Assembly: GCA_021808815.1 (NCBI GenBank)
Contig: JAKBAT010000003.1
Coordinates: 1 to 34,974 of the forward strand
Length of the DNA: 34,974 nt
Source: Pseudomonadota bacterium
Lineage (GTDB): Bacteria > Pseudomonadota > Gammaproteobacteria > Burkholderiales > Ferrovaceae
Direction of reading: 5' to 3'
Shown: positions 25,139-33,778 of the stretch, piece by piece
Position numbering within the stretch: the stretch's first letter is position 1
Layout: each line of letters opens with the position of its first letter
Made by a program: the position numbers and the translations under genes
Notes under the pieces: generated by a model
Database searches by the model: none
What the model saw: the letters and a program-made list of their open reading frames with translations, nothing else
Told to the model about the DNA's origin: nothing

Positions 25139-25942
25139 ATGAGCGATATTCTTGCGCAGTACCGGATTGGTGCGACGCCTTATTACCGACCGGTGGCCGA
25201 TGAAGTGGAGCTGTTCCAGGCCGCCTATTCCGTGCGCATGCCCATGATGCTGAAAGGTCCTACGGGGTGCGGCAAAACCCGTTTCGTGGAATACATGGCC
25301 CATACCCTGGGCAAACCCCTGATCACGGTGGCCTGCAACGAAGACATGACGGCTTCCGACCTGGTGGGCCGTTTCCTGCTCGATGCCCAAGGCACCCGCT
25401 GGCAGGACGGGCCCCTGGCCATCGCTGCCCGGCATGGTGCCTTGTGTTACCTGGATGAGGTGGTGGAGGCACGCCAGGACACCACCGTGGTCATCCATCC
25501 CCTGACCGACAATCGGCGTGTGCTGCCTCTGGAGAAGAAAGGGGAGCTGGTGCGGGCCCATCCCGATTTCCAACTGGTGATTTCCTACAACCCGGGCTAC
25601 CAGAGTCTCATGAAGGACCTCAAGCAATCCACCAAGCAACGTTTCGGGGCGCTTGATTTCAATTACCCGGAACATGCCATTGAATCGGAAATTGTGGCCC
25701 ATGAGGCGGTGGTTTCCGCAGCCGTGGCCGACAAGCTTGTCTCCATCGCCGAGCGTGCACGCAACCTCAAGGGCCATGGCCTGGACGAAGGGATTTCCAC
25801 GCGCATGCTGATTTATGCCGGCAGCCTGATTGCCCATGGAGTGGATGCCAGGAATGCGTGCCGGGTGGCGCTGGTGCGTCCCATCACCGACGATCCCGAC
25901 ATGCGCGATGCGCTGGATGCCGCGGTGACCACGTTCTTCTGA
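25139..25942 (+). CDS. cbbQ: RuBisCO activase AAA+ subunit CbbQ
   Basis: A MoxR-group AAA+ ATPase of 267 residues that with CbbO removes inhibitory sugar phosphates from RuBisCO. Visible motifs are the Walker A GPTGCGKT (near 40-47), the Walker [12 protein letters not shown], and [10 protein letters not shown] as sensor region. Two adjacent ATGs occur (25136 and 25139). GAGG at 25129-25132 lies 6 bases from the second and 3 from the first, so 25139 is preferred. The gene sits between the terminator and cbbO (9 bp to the cbbO start), and the two probably form one unit that relies on read-through. Confidence 0.95.
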   Translation: MSDILAQYRIGATPYYRPVADEVELFQAAYSVRMPMMLKGPTGCGKTRFVEYMAHTLGKPLITVACNEDMTASDLVGRFLLDAQGTRWQDGPLAIAARHGALCYLDEVVEARQDTTVVIHPLTDNRRVLPLEKKGELVRAHPDFQLVISYNPGYQSLMKDLKQSTKQRFGALDFNYPEHAIESEIVAHEAVVSAAVADKLVSIAERARNLKGHGLDEGISTRMLIYAGSLIAHGVDARNACRVALVRPITDDPDMRDALDAAVTTFF

Positions 25943-25951
25943 GGGAGCGCC

Positions 25952-28273
25952 ATGGCCGTTCACCTGGAACAGTACGCGGCGTTGCTCGAGGAGTTGCCCG
26001 AACCCTGCCGCGAGGCCATGCACCACGCCTGGCGGGAAGCCACCCGGACCCTGTCGGCGGCCGGGCTGGAACATTACATGCAGGGGATGGCAGCCCTGTC
26101 ACGCCTGGGCAAGGGCAACGACCTGCCCCTGGGCTGGGTCGACATTGCGCCTCAGGTGGCGCGGGAAGTGGGGGAAGATGTCCTGACCGAACTGGTGCAG
26201 ACAGCCTTGGGGTTTTCTTCGCGCACTTCCGGCGCCGTCATCGAACGCCTGCTTGCCACGGCGCCCGTGGCGGCCCGGCGGCTTGCCGATCCGGAATTGT
26301 TCCGCCATTACCTGCAGTTCCTCAATCAGTTGATCGGACAGGCGCCACGCGGAGTGCGGCCCCTGCTCGAGCACCTGGATGTGCTGCTGGGGCAGTTGAC
26401 CCTGGGGGGCTTGCGGCGGTGGGCCCTGTGGGGTGCCCATGCCCATCGCACCGACTATGCGGCCCAGACGGATTACTTCAGCCTCGCATCCCGGGAATCC
26501 CAGGCTGTGCTGCAGAAGGAACGCAAGGGCACCCTGTTCGTGGATGTGCAACGGCGCATTGCCATGTATTTGCGGGCCTTGTGGGGGCGGGATTTTTTCA
26601 TGCGGCCCACCTCCGGTGATTTTGAACGGCGGGAAGGTTACCGTCCTTACATTGAAGGCTACCTGTTTCACCTGCCGGATGCCTACGACGATCATCCCGG
26701 CCTGACCGGGGTGGAACTCTATCGCGCTGCCAGCGCGCACTGCGCAGCGCACCAGGTGGCCACCACCGTGCCTCTGACCGCCGAAAACCTTAATGGCCTG
26801 CAGCGTGCCCTGGTGGAGCTTGTGGAAGATGCGCGGGTGGAAACATTGGCGATTCGACGCTTCCCCGGGCTGCAGGCGTTGTGGCGGCGCGGGCATCTGG
26901 CCACGCCCGAGCTGGATCGCAGTGCCGGCCATTATTTCGATCGCCTGGCCCGGGCCCTGCTCGATCCCGACTACGTGGACCCCGACCCCTGGGTGACGCT
27001 GGGCCGCTCCCTGTTTGCCCAGGCGGCCGAACGCCTGGACACGGTGGAAATCTCCTGGGAAATCGGCGTGGCCCTGGCCCATGCCTTCCGGGAAAAGAAG
27101 TTGGCGTTCAATCCCCGTACCGATGTGCAAGGCGCACTCTATCGCGATGATAACCGCTACCTCTGGGCTTTCGACGGACATGGCGCCTCGCCCGAGGCCG
27201 GGTTCGAGGCGCCCCGCCAAGTCCGGCGCAAGGTCAGCCTCATGGAAATGGTCAACGAAATCGACACAGAACTGGCGGGTGACGATGCCCAGGAAATCTG
27301 GGTGCTGGGTTCCGAACTGTTTCCCTACGAGGACGAGGGCAAAAGCTACAACGAAATGGAAGGCAAGGAGCCGGTCTCCGATCCCTACCATTATCCCGAA
27401 TGGGATTACCAGATCCAGCTGGAACGCCCCACTTGGGCCACGGTCCTGGAGCGGCGTGCCCGCCTGGGCGAACTGGATCTCGTGGACGCCATCACGGCCC
27501 GACACAAGCGGCTGATCGGGCGCATGAAGTACATCCTGGATGCCATGCAGCCCCAGGGGGTCACCCGCTTGCGCAAGCTTGAAGAGGGGGATGACATCGA
27601 CCTCAATGCGGCGATCGCGAGTCTGGTGGACTGGCGCATGGGGCACCAGCCTGATCCGCGCATCATGATGCGCAGCGTGCGCAAGGTGCGTGACATCGCG
27701 GTGCTGGTGTTGCTGGACCTGTCGGAATCCACCAACGAACGGGTGGAGGGGCAGGACCACACGGTGCTGGACCTCACCCGCGAGGCCACGGTATTGCTGG
27801 CGGATGCCATCCACAAGGTGGGAGATCCCTTCGCCATTCACGGCTTTTGTTCGGACGGGCGCCATGACGTACAGTACTGGCGTTTCAAGGATTTCGACCA
27901 ACCCTACGATGCCCTGGCCAAGGCGCGTCTAGCGGGCATGCGTGGCCAGCTCTCCACCCGCATGGGCGCCGCCTTGCGCCACGCGACCTGGCACCTGCGG
28001 GCTCAACCTGCGGCCAAAAGGCTGCTGCTGGTTCTCACCGACGGGGAACCTGCGGATGTGGACGTGCGCGATCCCCAGTATCTGCGCTACGATACCCGCA
28101 AGGCGGTGGAGGCGGCGGGCCGGCAAGGCATCGCCACCTATTGCATGACGCTGGATCCGCGCGCGGACCAGTATGTGTCGCGTATTTTCGGGGCCCGCAA
28201 CTATCAGGTACTGGATCAGGTGGCGCGCTTGCCTGAAAAATTGCCGATGTTGTATGCCGGACTGACGAGGTGA
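25952..28273 (+). CDS. cbbO: RuBisCO activase subunit CbbO, VWA domain protein
   Basis: The protein of 773 residues is the adaptor of the CbbQO activase. The C-terminal von Willebrand A domain (about 580-773) has the MIDAS motif DLSES starting at Asp589, and LVLTDGEPADVD as a later metal-site stretch; in known systems the domain contacts the RuBisCO large subunit. The N-terminal part (about 1-570) is helical and serves to bind the CbbQ hexamer. The start ATG 25952 follows GAGGGAG (25941-25947). The end overlaps the GTG codon at 28270 and is followed closely by a small gene. The length is normal for CbbO. Confidence 0.96.
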   Translation: MAVHLEQYAALLEELPEPCREAMHHAWREATRTLSAAGLEHYMQGMAALSRLGKGNDLPLGWVDIAPQVAREVGEDVLTELVQTALGFSSRTSGAVIERLLATAPVAARRLADPELFRHYLQFLNQLIGQAPRGVRPLLEHLDVLLGQLTLGGLRRWALWGAHAHRTDYAAQTDYFSLASRESQAVLQKERKGTLFVDVQRRIAMYLRALWGRDFFMRPTSGDFERREGYRPYIEGYLFHLPDAYDDHPGLTGVELYRAASAHCAAHQVATTVPLTAENLNGLQRALVELVEDARVETLAIRRFPGLQALWRRGHLATPELDRSAGHYFDRLARALLDPDYVDPDPWVTLGRSLFAQAAERLDTVEISWEIGVALAHAFREKKLAFNPRTDVQGALYRDDNRYLWAFDGHGASPEAGFEAPRQVRRKVSLMEMVNEIDTELAGDDAQEIWVLGSELFPYEDEGKSYNEMEGKEPVSDPYHYPEWDYQIQLERPTWATVLERRARLGELDLVDAITARHKRLIGRMKYILDAMQPQGVTRLRKLEEGDDIDLNAAIASLVDWRMGHQPDPRIMMRSVRKVRDIAVLVLLDLSESTNERVEGQDHTVLDLTREATVLLADAIHKVGDPFAIHGFCSDGRHDVQYWRFKDFDQPYDALAKARLAGMRGQLSTRMGAALRHATWHLRAQPAAKRLLLVLTDGEPADVDVRDPQYLRYDTRKAVEAAGRQGIATYCMTLDPRADQYVSRIFGARNYQVLDQVARLPEKLPMLYAGLTR

Positions 28274-28275
28274 GC

Positions 28276-28575
28276 ATGGAACAGCGGTATTCAGGTGTAT
28301 TTCGTGACCGCCAGGGCGGGTTGACGCATCTGGGGCGCGTGGTTCGCGATGCGTGGGTGTTTGGGCTGCTGCCCGAAACCCAGGACGGGGCCGGATGGCG
28401 TGCCGACCAGCTGCAGGCCCTGTATGAGCAGGTGTATGCAGAGTGGGACAAGTATGGGCATTTGCCGAGCCGTCTGCCCGATGACCTGCGTGCCCGCTAC
28501 CTTCGTATCCATGGCGAAGCCGTGGTCCTGGCGCGAGCCCAGGGATGGAATCCCGAACTGGGCGAAGACGACTGA
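28276..28575 (+). CDS. Small protein after cbbO
   Basis: This 99-residue protein is read from ATG 28276, preceded by GAGG at 28267-28270; GTG 28270 is an in-frame alternative that overlaps the cbbO stop. It is mostly helical by eye and has no membrane segment. Recognisable stretches are RVVRDAWVFGLLPE, QALYEQVYAEWDKYG and RYLRIHGEAVVLARAQGW. I do not recognise a family. Its position directly after cbbO, with only 2 bp between, suggests a part in RuBisCO maintenance or the activase, but this is inference. It converges with the phosphoesterase gene, with 15 bp between stops. Confidence 0.8.
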   Translation: MEQRYSGVFRDRQGGLTHLGRVVRDAWVFGLLPETQDGAGWRADQLQALYEQVYAEWDKYGHLPSRLPDDLRARYLRIHGEAVVLARAQGWNPELGEDD

Positions 28576-28590
28576 GCAGCGTGCCGCAGT

Positions 28591-29331
28591 TCAGCGCTCG
28601 ACGTGCACGCAGGCCATCGGGTCAAAGCCCGTGGTTTCGCCGGGTACGCCGCGAGGATTGGAGTATATGCGGGTACCCGCAATCCGGTAATCCACTGCGA
28701 GATGCGTGTGGCCATGAATCCAGAGGGCCACGCCGTCCCCCATGAGGTCTTCCCAGGCATTGGCAAAGGCGGCATCCAGATGGCTGTAGGGGTCGGGCTG
28801 GTTCTCAAGCGAGCGCAGGGACGGGGCGTGATGGGTGACCACCACGGTGGGGCCGGGGTATTCCTGTGCGAGCTGCCGCCGGAGCCAGTTCAAGGCGGTG
28901 TGGTTGCGTTCGATGAAATCCACCGGTTGGGCGCGGCGTCCGTTGGCCGCCCGGATGCGCTCAAAGTCCTGGAATCGCGTGCGCACGCCCCATTGGGCCG
29001 CTGCGGCATCGCCTGTGACGGTGAAGTCGGTCCATCCGGTGGCGGCCACGAACCGGATGCCCTGGAAGTCGTACCAGCCCTGATCCAGAAAGCGTACATG
29101 GGTATCGCTGGCCAGCAGCAGGGCTTCGCGCGTGTGATCCAGGTGTCCCCGGTAGTATTCGTGGTTCCCCGCCACGTACAGCACCGGACAATCGAAGGCA
29201 GCGCGGGCCCAGTCCATGCCGCGCGTACCCTCGTCGATGTCCCCCGCGAGGATCACCAGGTCGGTATCGGTGACCCGGGGAGTGTAGAGTGCGCGCTCGT
29301 TGTGCAGGTCGGACAGGATGTGGAGCTTCAT
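28591..29331 (-). CDS. Calcineurin-like metallophosphoesterase
   Basis: The 246-residue protein has the metal-binding set of the superfamily: SDLHNE near the start, AGDIDEGT, AGNHEYYRG, VVTHHAPS, and the ending IHGHTHLAVDY. It probably hydrolyses a phosphoester in the cytoplasm with two metal ions; the substrate is unknown. The frame is open far upstream, but the family N terminus MKLHILSDLH starts at ATG 29331, which is chosen. It is divergent from the YceI-like gene, with only 25 bp between the starts, so each promoter must lie inside or right next to the other gene. Confidence 0.9.
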   Translation of the reverse strand: MKLHILSDLHNERALYTPRVTDTDLVILAGDIDEGTRGMDWARAAFDCPVLYVAGNHEYYRGHLDHTREALLLASDTHVRFLDQGWYDFQGIRFVAATGWTDFTVTGDAAAAQWGVRTRFQDFERIRAANGRRAQPVDFIERNHTALNWLRRQLAQEYPGPTVVVTHHAPSLRSLENQPDPYSHLDAAFANAWEDLMGDGVALWIHGHTHLAVDYRIAGTRIYSNPRGVPGETTGFDPMACVHVER

Positions 29332-29356
29332 GGGGAAGCGGGCTAGGATAGGACCG

Positions 29357-30031
29357 ATGAGACCCATTGTATCCATTTTCCTGGGGGCCGGTCTGCTCGC
29401 AGCCTGCACGCCTGCATCCATGCCCCCAAAAGCTTCCGCGCCTCCTCCCGCGGCCCTCACTGCCTTGCAGGAAGCCGGATCGCTCCCCTTGCAGGTGAAT
29501 GCGGCACGCTCCCTGGTGACGTTTCGCGTGCATCGCGCCGGGCCCCTGGCACGACTGGGGCACGAGCACGTGCTGGCAAGCCATGCCCTTGCCGGCGAGG
29601 TGTTGCCCGCTACTGGCATGGCGCGCCTGACCCTGCCGCTTGCGACCCTCACCGTGGACGAGCCGGCGTTGCGCGAGGCTGCAGGGCTCGACCCGGACGT
29701 GACCGCAGAAGCCATTGCGGGAACGCGCCGCAACCTGCAGGAACGCGTGCTGGAAACCGCACGCTATCCCCTGGCCCGGATCCTGATTCGGCGCCTGTCC
29801 GCCGATCAGCTGGAAGTCCGCATGGAAGTGCACGGGGTGGTGCATACGCAGGCGGTCCCAGTGCAGCTGGAAACCCGCAGCGATGGCAGCATCCTGGCGC
29901 GGGGCGACTTCGTGGTCCATCAACGGGATTTCGGCCTGACGCCATTGGCCGTGTTGGGCGGAGCCCTGCAGGTGGCGGACGCCGTGGAGGTCCATTTCCA
30001 GGTGGTGGCCGACCCCGTTGCCAAGCCGTAG
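29357..30031 (+). CDS. YceI-like lipoprotein
   Basis: The 224-residue protein starts at ATG 29357 after an AGGATAGGA stretch. Residues 1-17 form a lipoprotein signal with lipobox LAAC, so Cys17 is the likely lipidated residue and the protein is anchored in the envelope. The mature part resembles the YceI fold, with VTFRVHRAGPLARLGHEHV as the marker stretch, followed by LETARYPLARI and the VVHQRDFGLTP ending strand. YceI proteins bind isoprenoid or lipid-like molecules in the periplasm. The gene is followed by sorA after 128 bp holding its own promoter, so a shared function with sulfite oxidation is not shown. Confidence 0.75.
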   Translation: MRPIVSIFLGAGLLAACTPASMPPKASAPPPAALTALQEAGSLPLQVNAARSLVTFRVHRAGPLARLGHEHVLASHALAGEVLPATGMARLTLPLATLTVDEPALREAAGLDPDVTAEAIAGTRRNLQERVLETARYPLARILIRRLSADQLEVRMEVHGVVHTQAVPVQLETRSDGSILARGDFVVHQRDFGLTPLAVLGGALQVADAVEVHFQVVADPVAKP

Positions 30032-30039
30032 GGGTTGTT

Positions 30040-30091
30040 ACAAATAATTTACAATTTGTTGGCATATAACCAGATCGAATACGCATATAAT
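30040..30091 (+). promoter_or_regulatory. Promoter and possible operator of sorAB
   Basis: A consensus -10 TATAAT is at 30086-30091. The nearest -35 match, TTGGCA (30059-30064), is 21 bp away, which is too far for a good promoter, so an activator may be needed. Just upstream is an inverted repeat, ACAAAT (30040-30045) and ATTTGT (30054-30059), overlapping the -35 position. The stretch is AT-rich compared with its surroundings. The remaining leader (30092-30159) shows only the ribosome site AAGGAGGA. Confidence 0.5.
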
Positions 30092-30159
30092 CCACCGCGC
30101 TAATAAGGGCGGTGGTGGCAGTGCCCTCAGGATGCGACTTAACTTAAGGAGGAATGGGG

Positions 30160-31407
30160 GTGTTGAAAGTCAAGGGCGTCGACCCGGCACGTCGGCAATG
30201 GTTGCAAACCCTGGGGCGCTGGGGCTTGGGGGCGACGGCATTGGGAGGCTTGCCCGGGACACTTTGGGCCGACGAAGCCCCTCCCATGGTCGAGTTACCC
30301 TTTGCCAACGGTCAGCGGCCCCTGGTGGCCTATCCACAAAAGCGGCCCCTGATACTCCTGACCAGCCGGCCCCCCCAGCTGGAAACTCCCTTTTCCGTCT
30401 TCAACGAAAGCCTGTATACGCCCAATGACGCGTTTTTCGTGCGCTACCACTGGAGCGAGGTGCCCACCCACGTGGACCTGCAGACCTATCGCCTGCAGGT
30501 GGGGGGGCACGTGAAAACCCCGCTTTCCCTGTCGCTGGAAAAACTGCAGGCCTTGGGGACAGCGGTGGAACTGCCGGCCGTACACCAGTGTTCGGGGAAC
30601 AGCCGTGGCAAGATGATGCCGCGCGTCAACGGCGGGCAGGCCTATAGCGGATTGATGGGCAATGCCCGCTGGGAGGGCCTGCCACTCAAGACACTGTTGG
30701 AGGCGGCCGGCGTCAAGGCCGGCGCCGTGCAGGTCTCGTTTGACGGGCTGGACCATCCTCCCCTGCAGCAAAGCCCGGATTTCGTCAAGGCGCTCGACAT
30801 CGACCATGCCCTGGATGGGGAAGTGATGGTGGCCTGGCGCATGAATGGCGCCGCCTTGCCGCTGCTCAACGGCTATCCATTGCGTCTCGTGGTGCCGGGG
30901 TACTACGGGACCTACTGGGTCAAGCACCTGTCCAGCATCCAGGTGCTGGAAAAACCTTTCGAGGGCTTCTGGATGGAGCATGCTTACCGCGTGCCCGAAG
31001 ATGCCTGCCATTGCCTGTCTCCCGATGACACGGCGAAGACGTCCGTGCCCATCGCCCGCTTCGACGTGCGCTCCTTCATCACGAGCCTTGCGGATGGCGA
31101 TCGCATCCAAAAGGGGCGGACCTATACCGTGCGCGGGATTGCCTTTGACGGCGGGTACGGCATCACGGAAGTGGCATTTTCCGCGGATGGGGGCCAGCGC
31201 TGGCAGGACGCCACGCTGGGCCGTGATGTGGGGCGCTATGCCTTCCGGGAATGGACGGTGCCTTTCCGGGCCGAACACAGCGGGGAATACCGCCTGCTGG
31301 TGCGAGCCGTGAACCGCATCGGGCAAACCCAGCCGCAGCAGGCGTTGTGGAACCCCGGGGGTTACATGTACAACGCCACCGAGCATGTACGTGTGGTGGC
31401 AGGATAG
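30160..31407 (+). CDS. sorA: Sulfite dehydrogenase (cytochrome), molybdopterin subunit SorA
   Basis: SorA oxidises sulfite to sulfate in the periplasm and passes electrons to the cytochrome SorB. The protein has 415 residues. Near its N terminus is a twin-arginine signal (ARRQWLQ followed by a hydrophobic stretch and LWADEAP), as expected for a folded cofactor-bearing enzyme. The molybdenum-binding cysteine lies in HQCSGNSRGKMMP (Cys144). Other family stretches are RYHWSEVPTH and YGTYWVKHLSSI. A C-terminal dimerisation domain of immunoglobulin type follows. GTG 30160 is preferred because AAGGAGG (30146-30152) ends 7 bases before it; ATG 30154 directly abuts the ribosome site. sorB follows after 4 bp. 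Confidence 0.93.
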   Translation: MLKVKGVDPARRQWLQTLGRWGLGATALGGLPGTLWADEAPPMVELPFANGQRPLVAYPQKRPLILLTSRPPQLETPFSVFNESLYTPNDAFFVRYHWSEVPTHVDLQTYRLQVGGHVKTPLSLSLEKLQALGTAVELPAVHQCSGNSRGKMMPRVNGGQAYSGLMGNARWEGLPLKTLLEAAGVKAGAVQVSFDGLDHPPLQQSPDFVKALDIDHALDGEVMVAWRMNGAALPLLNGYPLRLVVPGYYGTYWVKHLSSIQVLEKPFEGFWMEHAYRVPEDACHCLSPDDTAKTSVPIARFDVRSFITSLADGDRIQKGRTYTVRGIAFDGGYGITEVAFSADGGQRWQDATLGRDVGRYAFREWTVPFRAEHSGEYRLLVRAVNRIGQTQPQQALWNPGGYMYNATEHVRVVAG

Positions 31408-31411
31408 CGTG

Positions 31412-31738
31412 ATGCGACAGATGATCCGGAACACTTTCCTGATGCTGGTGTTGGGAAGTCCCCTGGGAGTGCTGGCGGACCTGCCCGGGGAAATTACCCT
31501 GCCCCAGGACAGTACCAGCTACCAGGCCAATGATTTGCCGGGGTACCCTCTGGTGCTCAAAAACTGTCTCACCTGCCATTCCTCGCAATATGTGCAGACG
31601 CAGCCGCCAGGCTCCCCGCGTACCTACTGGAATGCCACCGTCCACAAGATGCAGCAGGCGTTCAAGGCCCCGATTCCCGACGAGGAAATCCCCGCCATCG
31701 TGGATTACCTCACCAAAACCTACGGTGCGGAAAAGTGA
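31412..31738 (+). CDS. sorB: Sulfite dehydrogenase cytochrome c subunit SorB
   Basis: A 108-residue c-type cytochrome. A Sec signal (about 1-22, with a hydrophobic LMLVLGSPLGVLA) is followed by the mature protein. The heme site is NCLTCHSSQ, a standard C-x2-C-H, and HKMQQAF offers the methionine axial ligand. It receives electrons from SorA and hands them on to the respiratory chain. ATG 31412 lies 7 bases after AGGA at 31401-31404. The gene is directly downstream of sorA and so shares its transcript. It converges with the methyltransferase-like gene with 15 bp between the stops and no visible terminator hairpin. Confidence 0.92.
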   Translation: MRQMIRNTFLMLVLGSPLGVLADLPGEITLPQDSTSYQANDLPGYPLVLKNCLTCHSSQYVQTQPPGSPRTYWNATVHKMQQAFKAPIPDEEIPAIVDYLTKTYGAEK

Positions 31739-31753
31739 TCCGTATTGGGCCGG

Positions 31754-32203
31754 TTACCACAGTCCGGGAATGAAACGGGACACGCTCGCGCAGTAACGGG
31801 CATATTCCGCCCAGTGGGCGGTGAGCAGGCGCTCTTCCAGTGCCGCCTTGAAATTCAGCACGCCCCACAACAGCCCCCACAATACCCATAGCCCGGTTTG
31901 GGAAGAGGCGGCCACGAGCCCCGCAGTGGCGAGCAGCAGGGCCACATACATGGGGTGGCGCACGAAGCGGTAGGGGCCGGTGGTGACGAGGCGCGCCCCC
32001 GACTTGGGTTCGGGGCGGATGTTGAAATTGCCGGGACGGTTATGGGCAAACACCCACAGGGCCAGTGCCGCCCCGGCGGCCATCAGCCCCGTTGCGACAG
32101 GCTGCCAGTGCCAGGGTGCGCTGCCCGGTACCAGCAGGAACAGCAGCAGGAACTGGGCGGCAACCCAGAAGGCCGATTGCCATTTGAGAGGCAGGCCGTT
32201 CAT
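31754..32203 (-). CDS. Isoprenylcysteine-methyltransferase-like membrane protein
   Basis: The 149-residue protein has about four membrane helices and the family signature TTGPYRFVRHPMYVALLL, with a later EERLL and HWAEYARY stretch that binds the methyl donor and cofactor. Bacterial proteins of this type are membrane methyltransferases of unknown substrate, related to the ICMT and phospholipid N-methyltransferase families. Its ATG overlaps the stop of the DUF1614 gene by four bases (ATGA), so the two are translated together. A link with sorAB, which converges with it, is not shown. Confidence 0.82.
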   Translation of the reverse strand: MNGLPLKWQSAFWVAAQFLLLFLLVPGSAPWHWQPVATGLMAAGAALALWVFAHNRPGNFNIRPEPKSGARLVTTGPYRFVRHPMYVALLLATAGLVAASSQTGLWVLWGLLWGVLNFKAALEERLLTAHWAEYARYCASVSRFIPGLW

Positions 32204-32862
32204 GCCAGCAGTACAGCCACGAAACCGGTAATGAAGATGCCGTCAAAGGTGCCGGCGCCTCCAATGGAGGCAATGGGTGCGCCGAGCATCTTGAGGTCCT
32301 TGAGGCGTACCAGGTCAGCACCGATCAACACGCCGAGGCTGCCTCCGATATAGGCCAGTGCTGCGCGTTGCTCCGGATTGAGCATCCAAGCGATGAGGGC
32401 GGCCACGATGGGCGCCACGAAGATGGGCATGGCAATGCCCACGCCGGGCACGGGGCGACTGATGGCATGGGCCACGAAGGACACCACGCCCACTGCAGCC
32501 AGGATTTCGAAGGGGGAAATCGGGCGATGGGCCATCAGGTACAGGGAAAAGGCAAGCGGCACCAGGGCCCCGCCCACGTTGACTACCACGGTGGTTTTTC
32601 CGGTGAAGGGGATTTTCCGGAACAGGGGCAGGCGGGCCAGTTCGGGGGGCAGCACGGGAGAGGGTGCCCCTTCCGAACGTACGCTGTACAGGGGCAGATT
32701 GATGCTGCTGCCCAGCAAGGTGCCCAGTAGCAGCAGGTAGGCCGAATGATCGGACAGGCCCAGCTTTTCGAAAGCAACGCTGACGATGCCGAACTGGACG
32801 ACCACCACCAGCAGGATCAGCGCAGCGATCAAGAACAGGATGCGAAAGGGCGAGAACGGCAC
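32200..32862 (-). CDS. DUF1614 family membrane protein
   Basis: The 220-residue protein has about seven membrane helices. It matches the DUF1614 pattern by eye: LGTLLGSSINLPLY near the start, then VVVNVGGALVPLAFSLYL, VSFVAHAISRPVPGVGI, and the closing PIASIGGAGTFDGIFITGF. Its biochemical role is unknown. It is co-directional with ppk2 upstream (71 bp away) and overlaps the methyltransferase-like gene downstream. The start is ATG 32862, which gives a short cytoplasmic lead before the first helix. Confidence 0.82.
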   Translation of the reverse strand: MPFSPFRILFLIAALILLVVVVQFGIVSVAFEKLGLSDHSAYLLLLGTLLGSSINLPLYSVRSEGAPSPVLPPELARLPLFRKIPFTGKTTVVVNVGGALVPLAFSLYLMAHRPISPFEILAAVGVVSFVAHAISRPVPGVGIAMPIFVAPIVAALIAWMLNPEQRAALAYIGGSLGVLIGADLVRLKDLKMLGAPIASIGGAGTFDGIFITGFVAVLLA

Positions 32863-32933
32863 TCAAGTCTCCCGAGGGTCCTGACAGTGTACCCCGATCC
32901 GGAAGGGGATGCGGGGGAAGCCAGACCGGAACG

Positions 32934-33701
32934 TCAGGCAAATGCAGGCAGCGTCGTGCTGCCCACGGGCCATTCGCACATCACGGCCGGGTCCCAGTGC
33001 AGCAGCGCGGGTTGCTTCCCGGGGTAATGCAGGCGGGACAGCAGGTGGCGCAGCAGGTTGATCCGGGCTGTCCTCTTGTCGTCGGATTGCACCACGGTCC
33101 AGGGCGCCAGCGGATGGTGGGAACGCAGGAGCATGGCGTCACGCGCCTTGCTGTAGGCTTTCCACTTGCGGGAGGCCACCTTGTCGATGGGGCTCACTTT
33201 CCATTGTTTGAGCGGATTGCGCGCACGGTCCTGGAGGCGGCGCATCTGTTCTTCCCGCGAAATGTCGAGATAGTACTTGAACAGGGTGATGCCGGAGCTT
33301 ACCAGCATGGCTTCGAAGGTGGGCACGGTGTTCATGAAGTCCTCGTATTCCTGGGCCGTGCAAAACCCCATGACCGGCTCCACGCCGGCCCGGTTGTACC
33401 AGCTGCGGTTGAACAGGACGAATTCGCCACGGCTGGGCAGGTGGGGGACGTAACGCTGGAAATACCATTGGCCCTGTTCCCGGTCAGAAGGCTTGCCCAG
33501 CGCCATCACCCGTGTTTCCCGCGGGCTCAGGTGCTCCACGATGCGCTTGATGGTGCCATCCTTGCCGGCCCCGTCGCGTCCTTCGATCAACACGAGGATG
33601 CGTTCCCCGCCACCGATGAAATGGCGCTGCAGTTTCACCAGCTCGATTTGCAACAGCCGCAAGGTTGTTTCATAGTCGGCCAGGCTTCCGGTTTTTTTCA
33701 T
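32934..33701 (-). CDS. ppk2: Polyphosphate kinase 2
   Basis: PPK2 uses polyphosphate to phosphorylate nucleoside diphosphates (or the reverse). The protein has 255 residues from ATG 33701, a choice supported by GGAG followed by about eight bases on the minus strand; the frame is open to 33803, but the added residues are not conserved in type. Walker A is EGRDGAGKD (residues 40-48), the Walker B-like segment is LFNRSWYNRAGVEPVMGFC, and the lid holds RNPLKQWKVSPID. The length and motifs fit class I PPK2. It is divergent from the methyltransferase gene, with 77 bp between starts, and lies upstream of the DUF1614 gene, possibly in the same operon. Confidence 0.94.
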   Translation of the reverse strand: MKKTGSLADYETTLRLLQIELVKLQRHFIGGGERILVLIEGRDGAGKDGTIKRIVEHLSPRETRVMALGKPSDREQGQWYFQRYVPHLPSRGEFVLFNRSWYNRAGVEPVMGFCTAQEYEDFMNTVPTFEAMLVSSGITLFKYYLDISREEQMRRLQDRARNPLKQWKVSPIDKVASRKWKAYSKARDAMLLRSHHPLAPWTVVQSDDKRTARINLLRHLLSRLHYPGKQPALLHWDPAVMCEWPVGSTTLPAFA

Positions 33702-33778
33702 GAAAGACTCTCCACGCCATGTCGTATTCGTGAAATGATACGGCATCTTTCCACGCCCTCCATACTTCTCCATTCCCC

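Noticed and set aside
26099-27901. Minus-strand frame of 600 codons opposite cbbO
   Set aside because: Shadow of cbbO with the usual antisense composition and no motif.
23262-28575. Carboxysome-associated RuBisCO operon
   Set aside because: No shell or CsoS genes; cbbQ and cbbO follow directly as in the non-carboxysomal IAq type.
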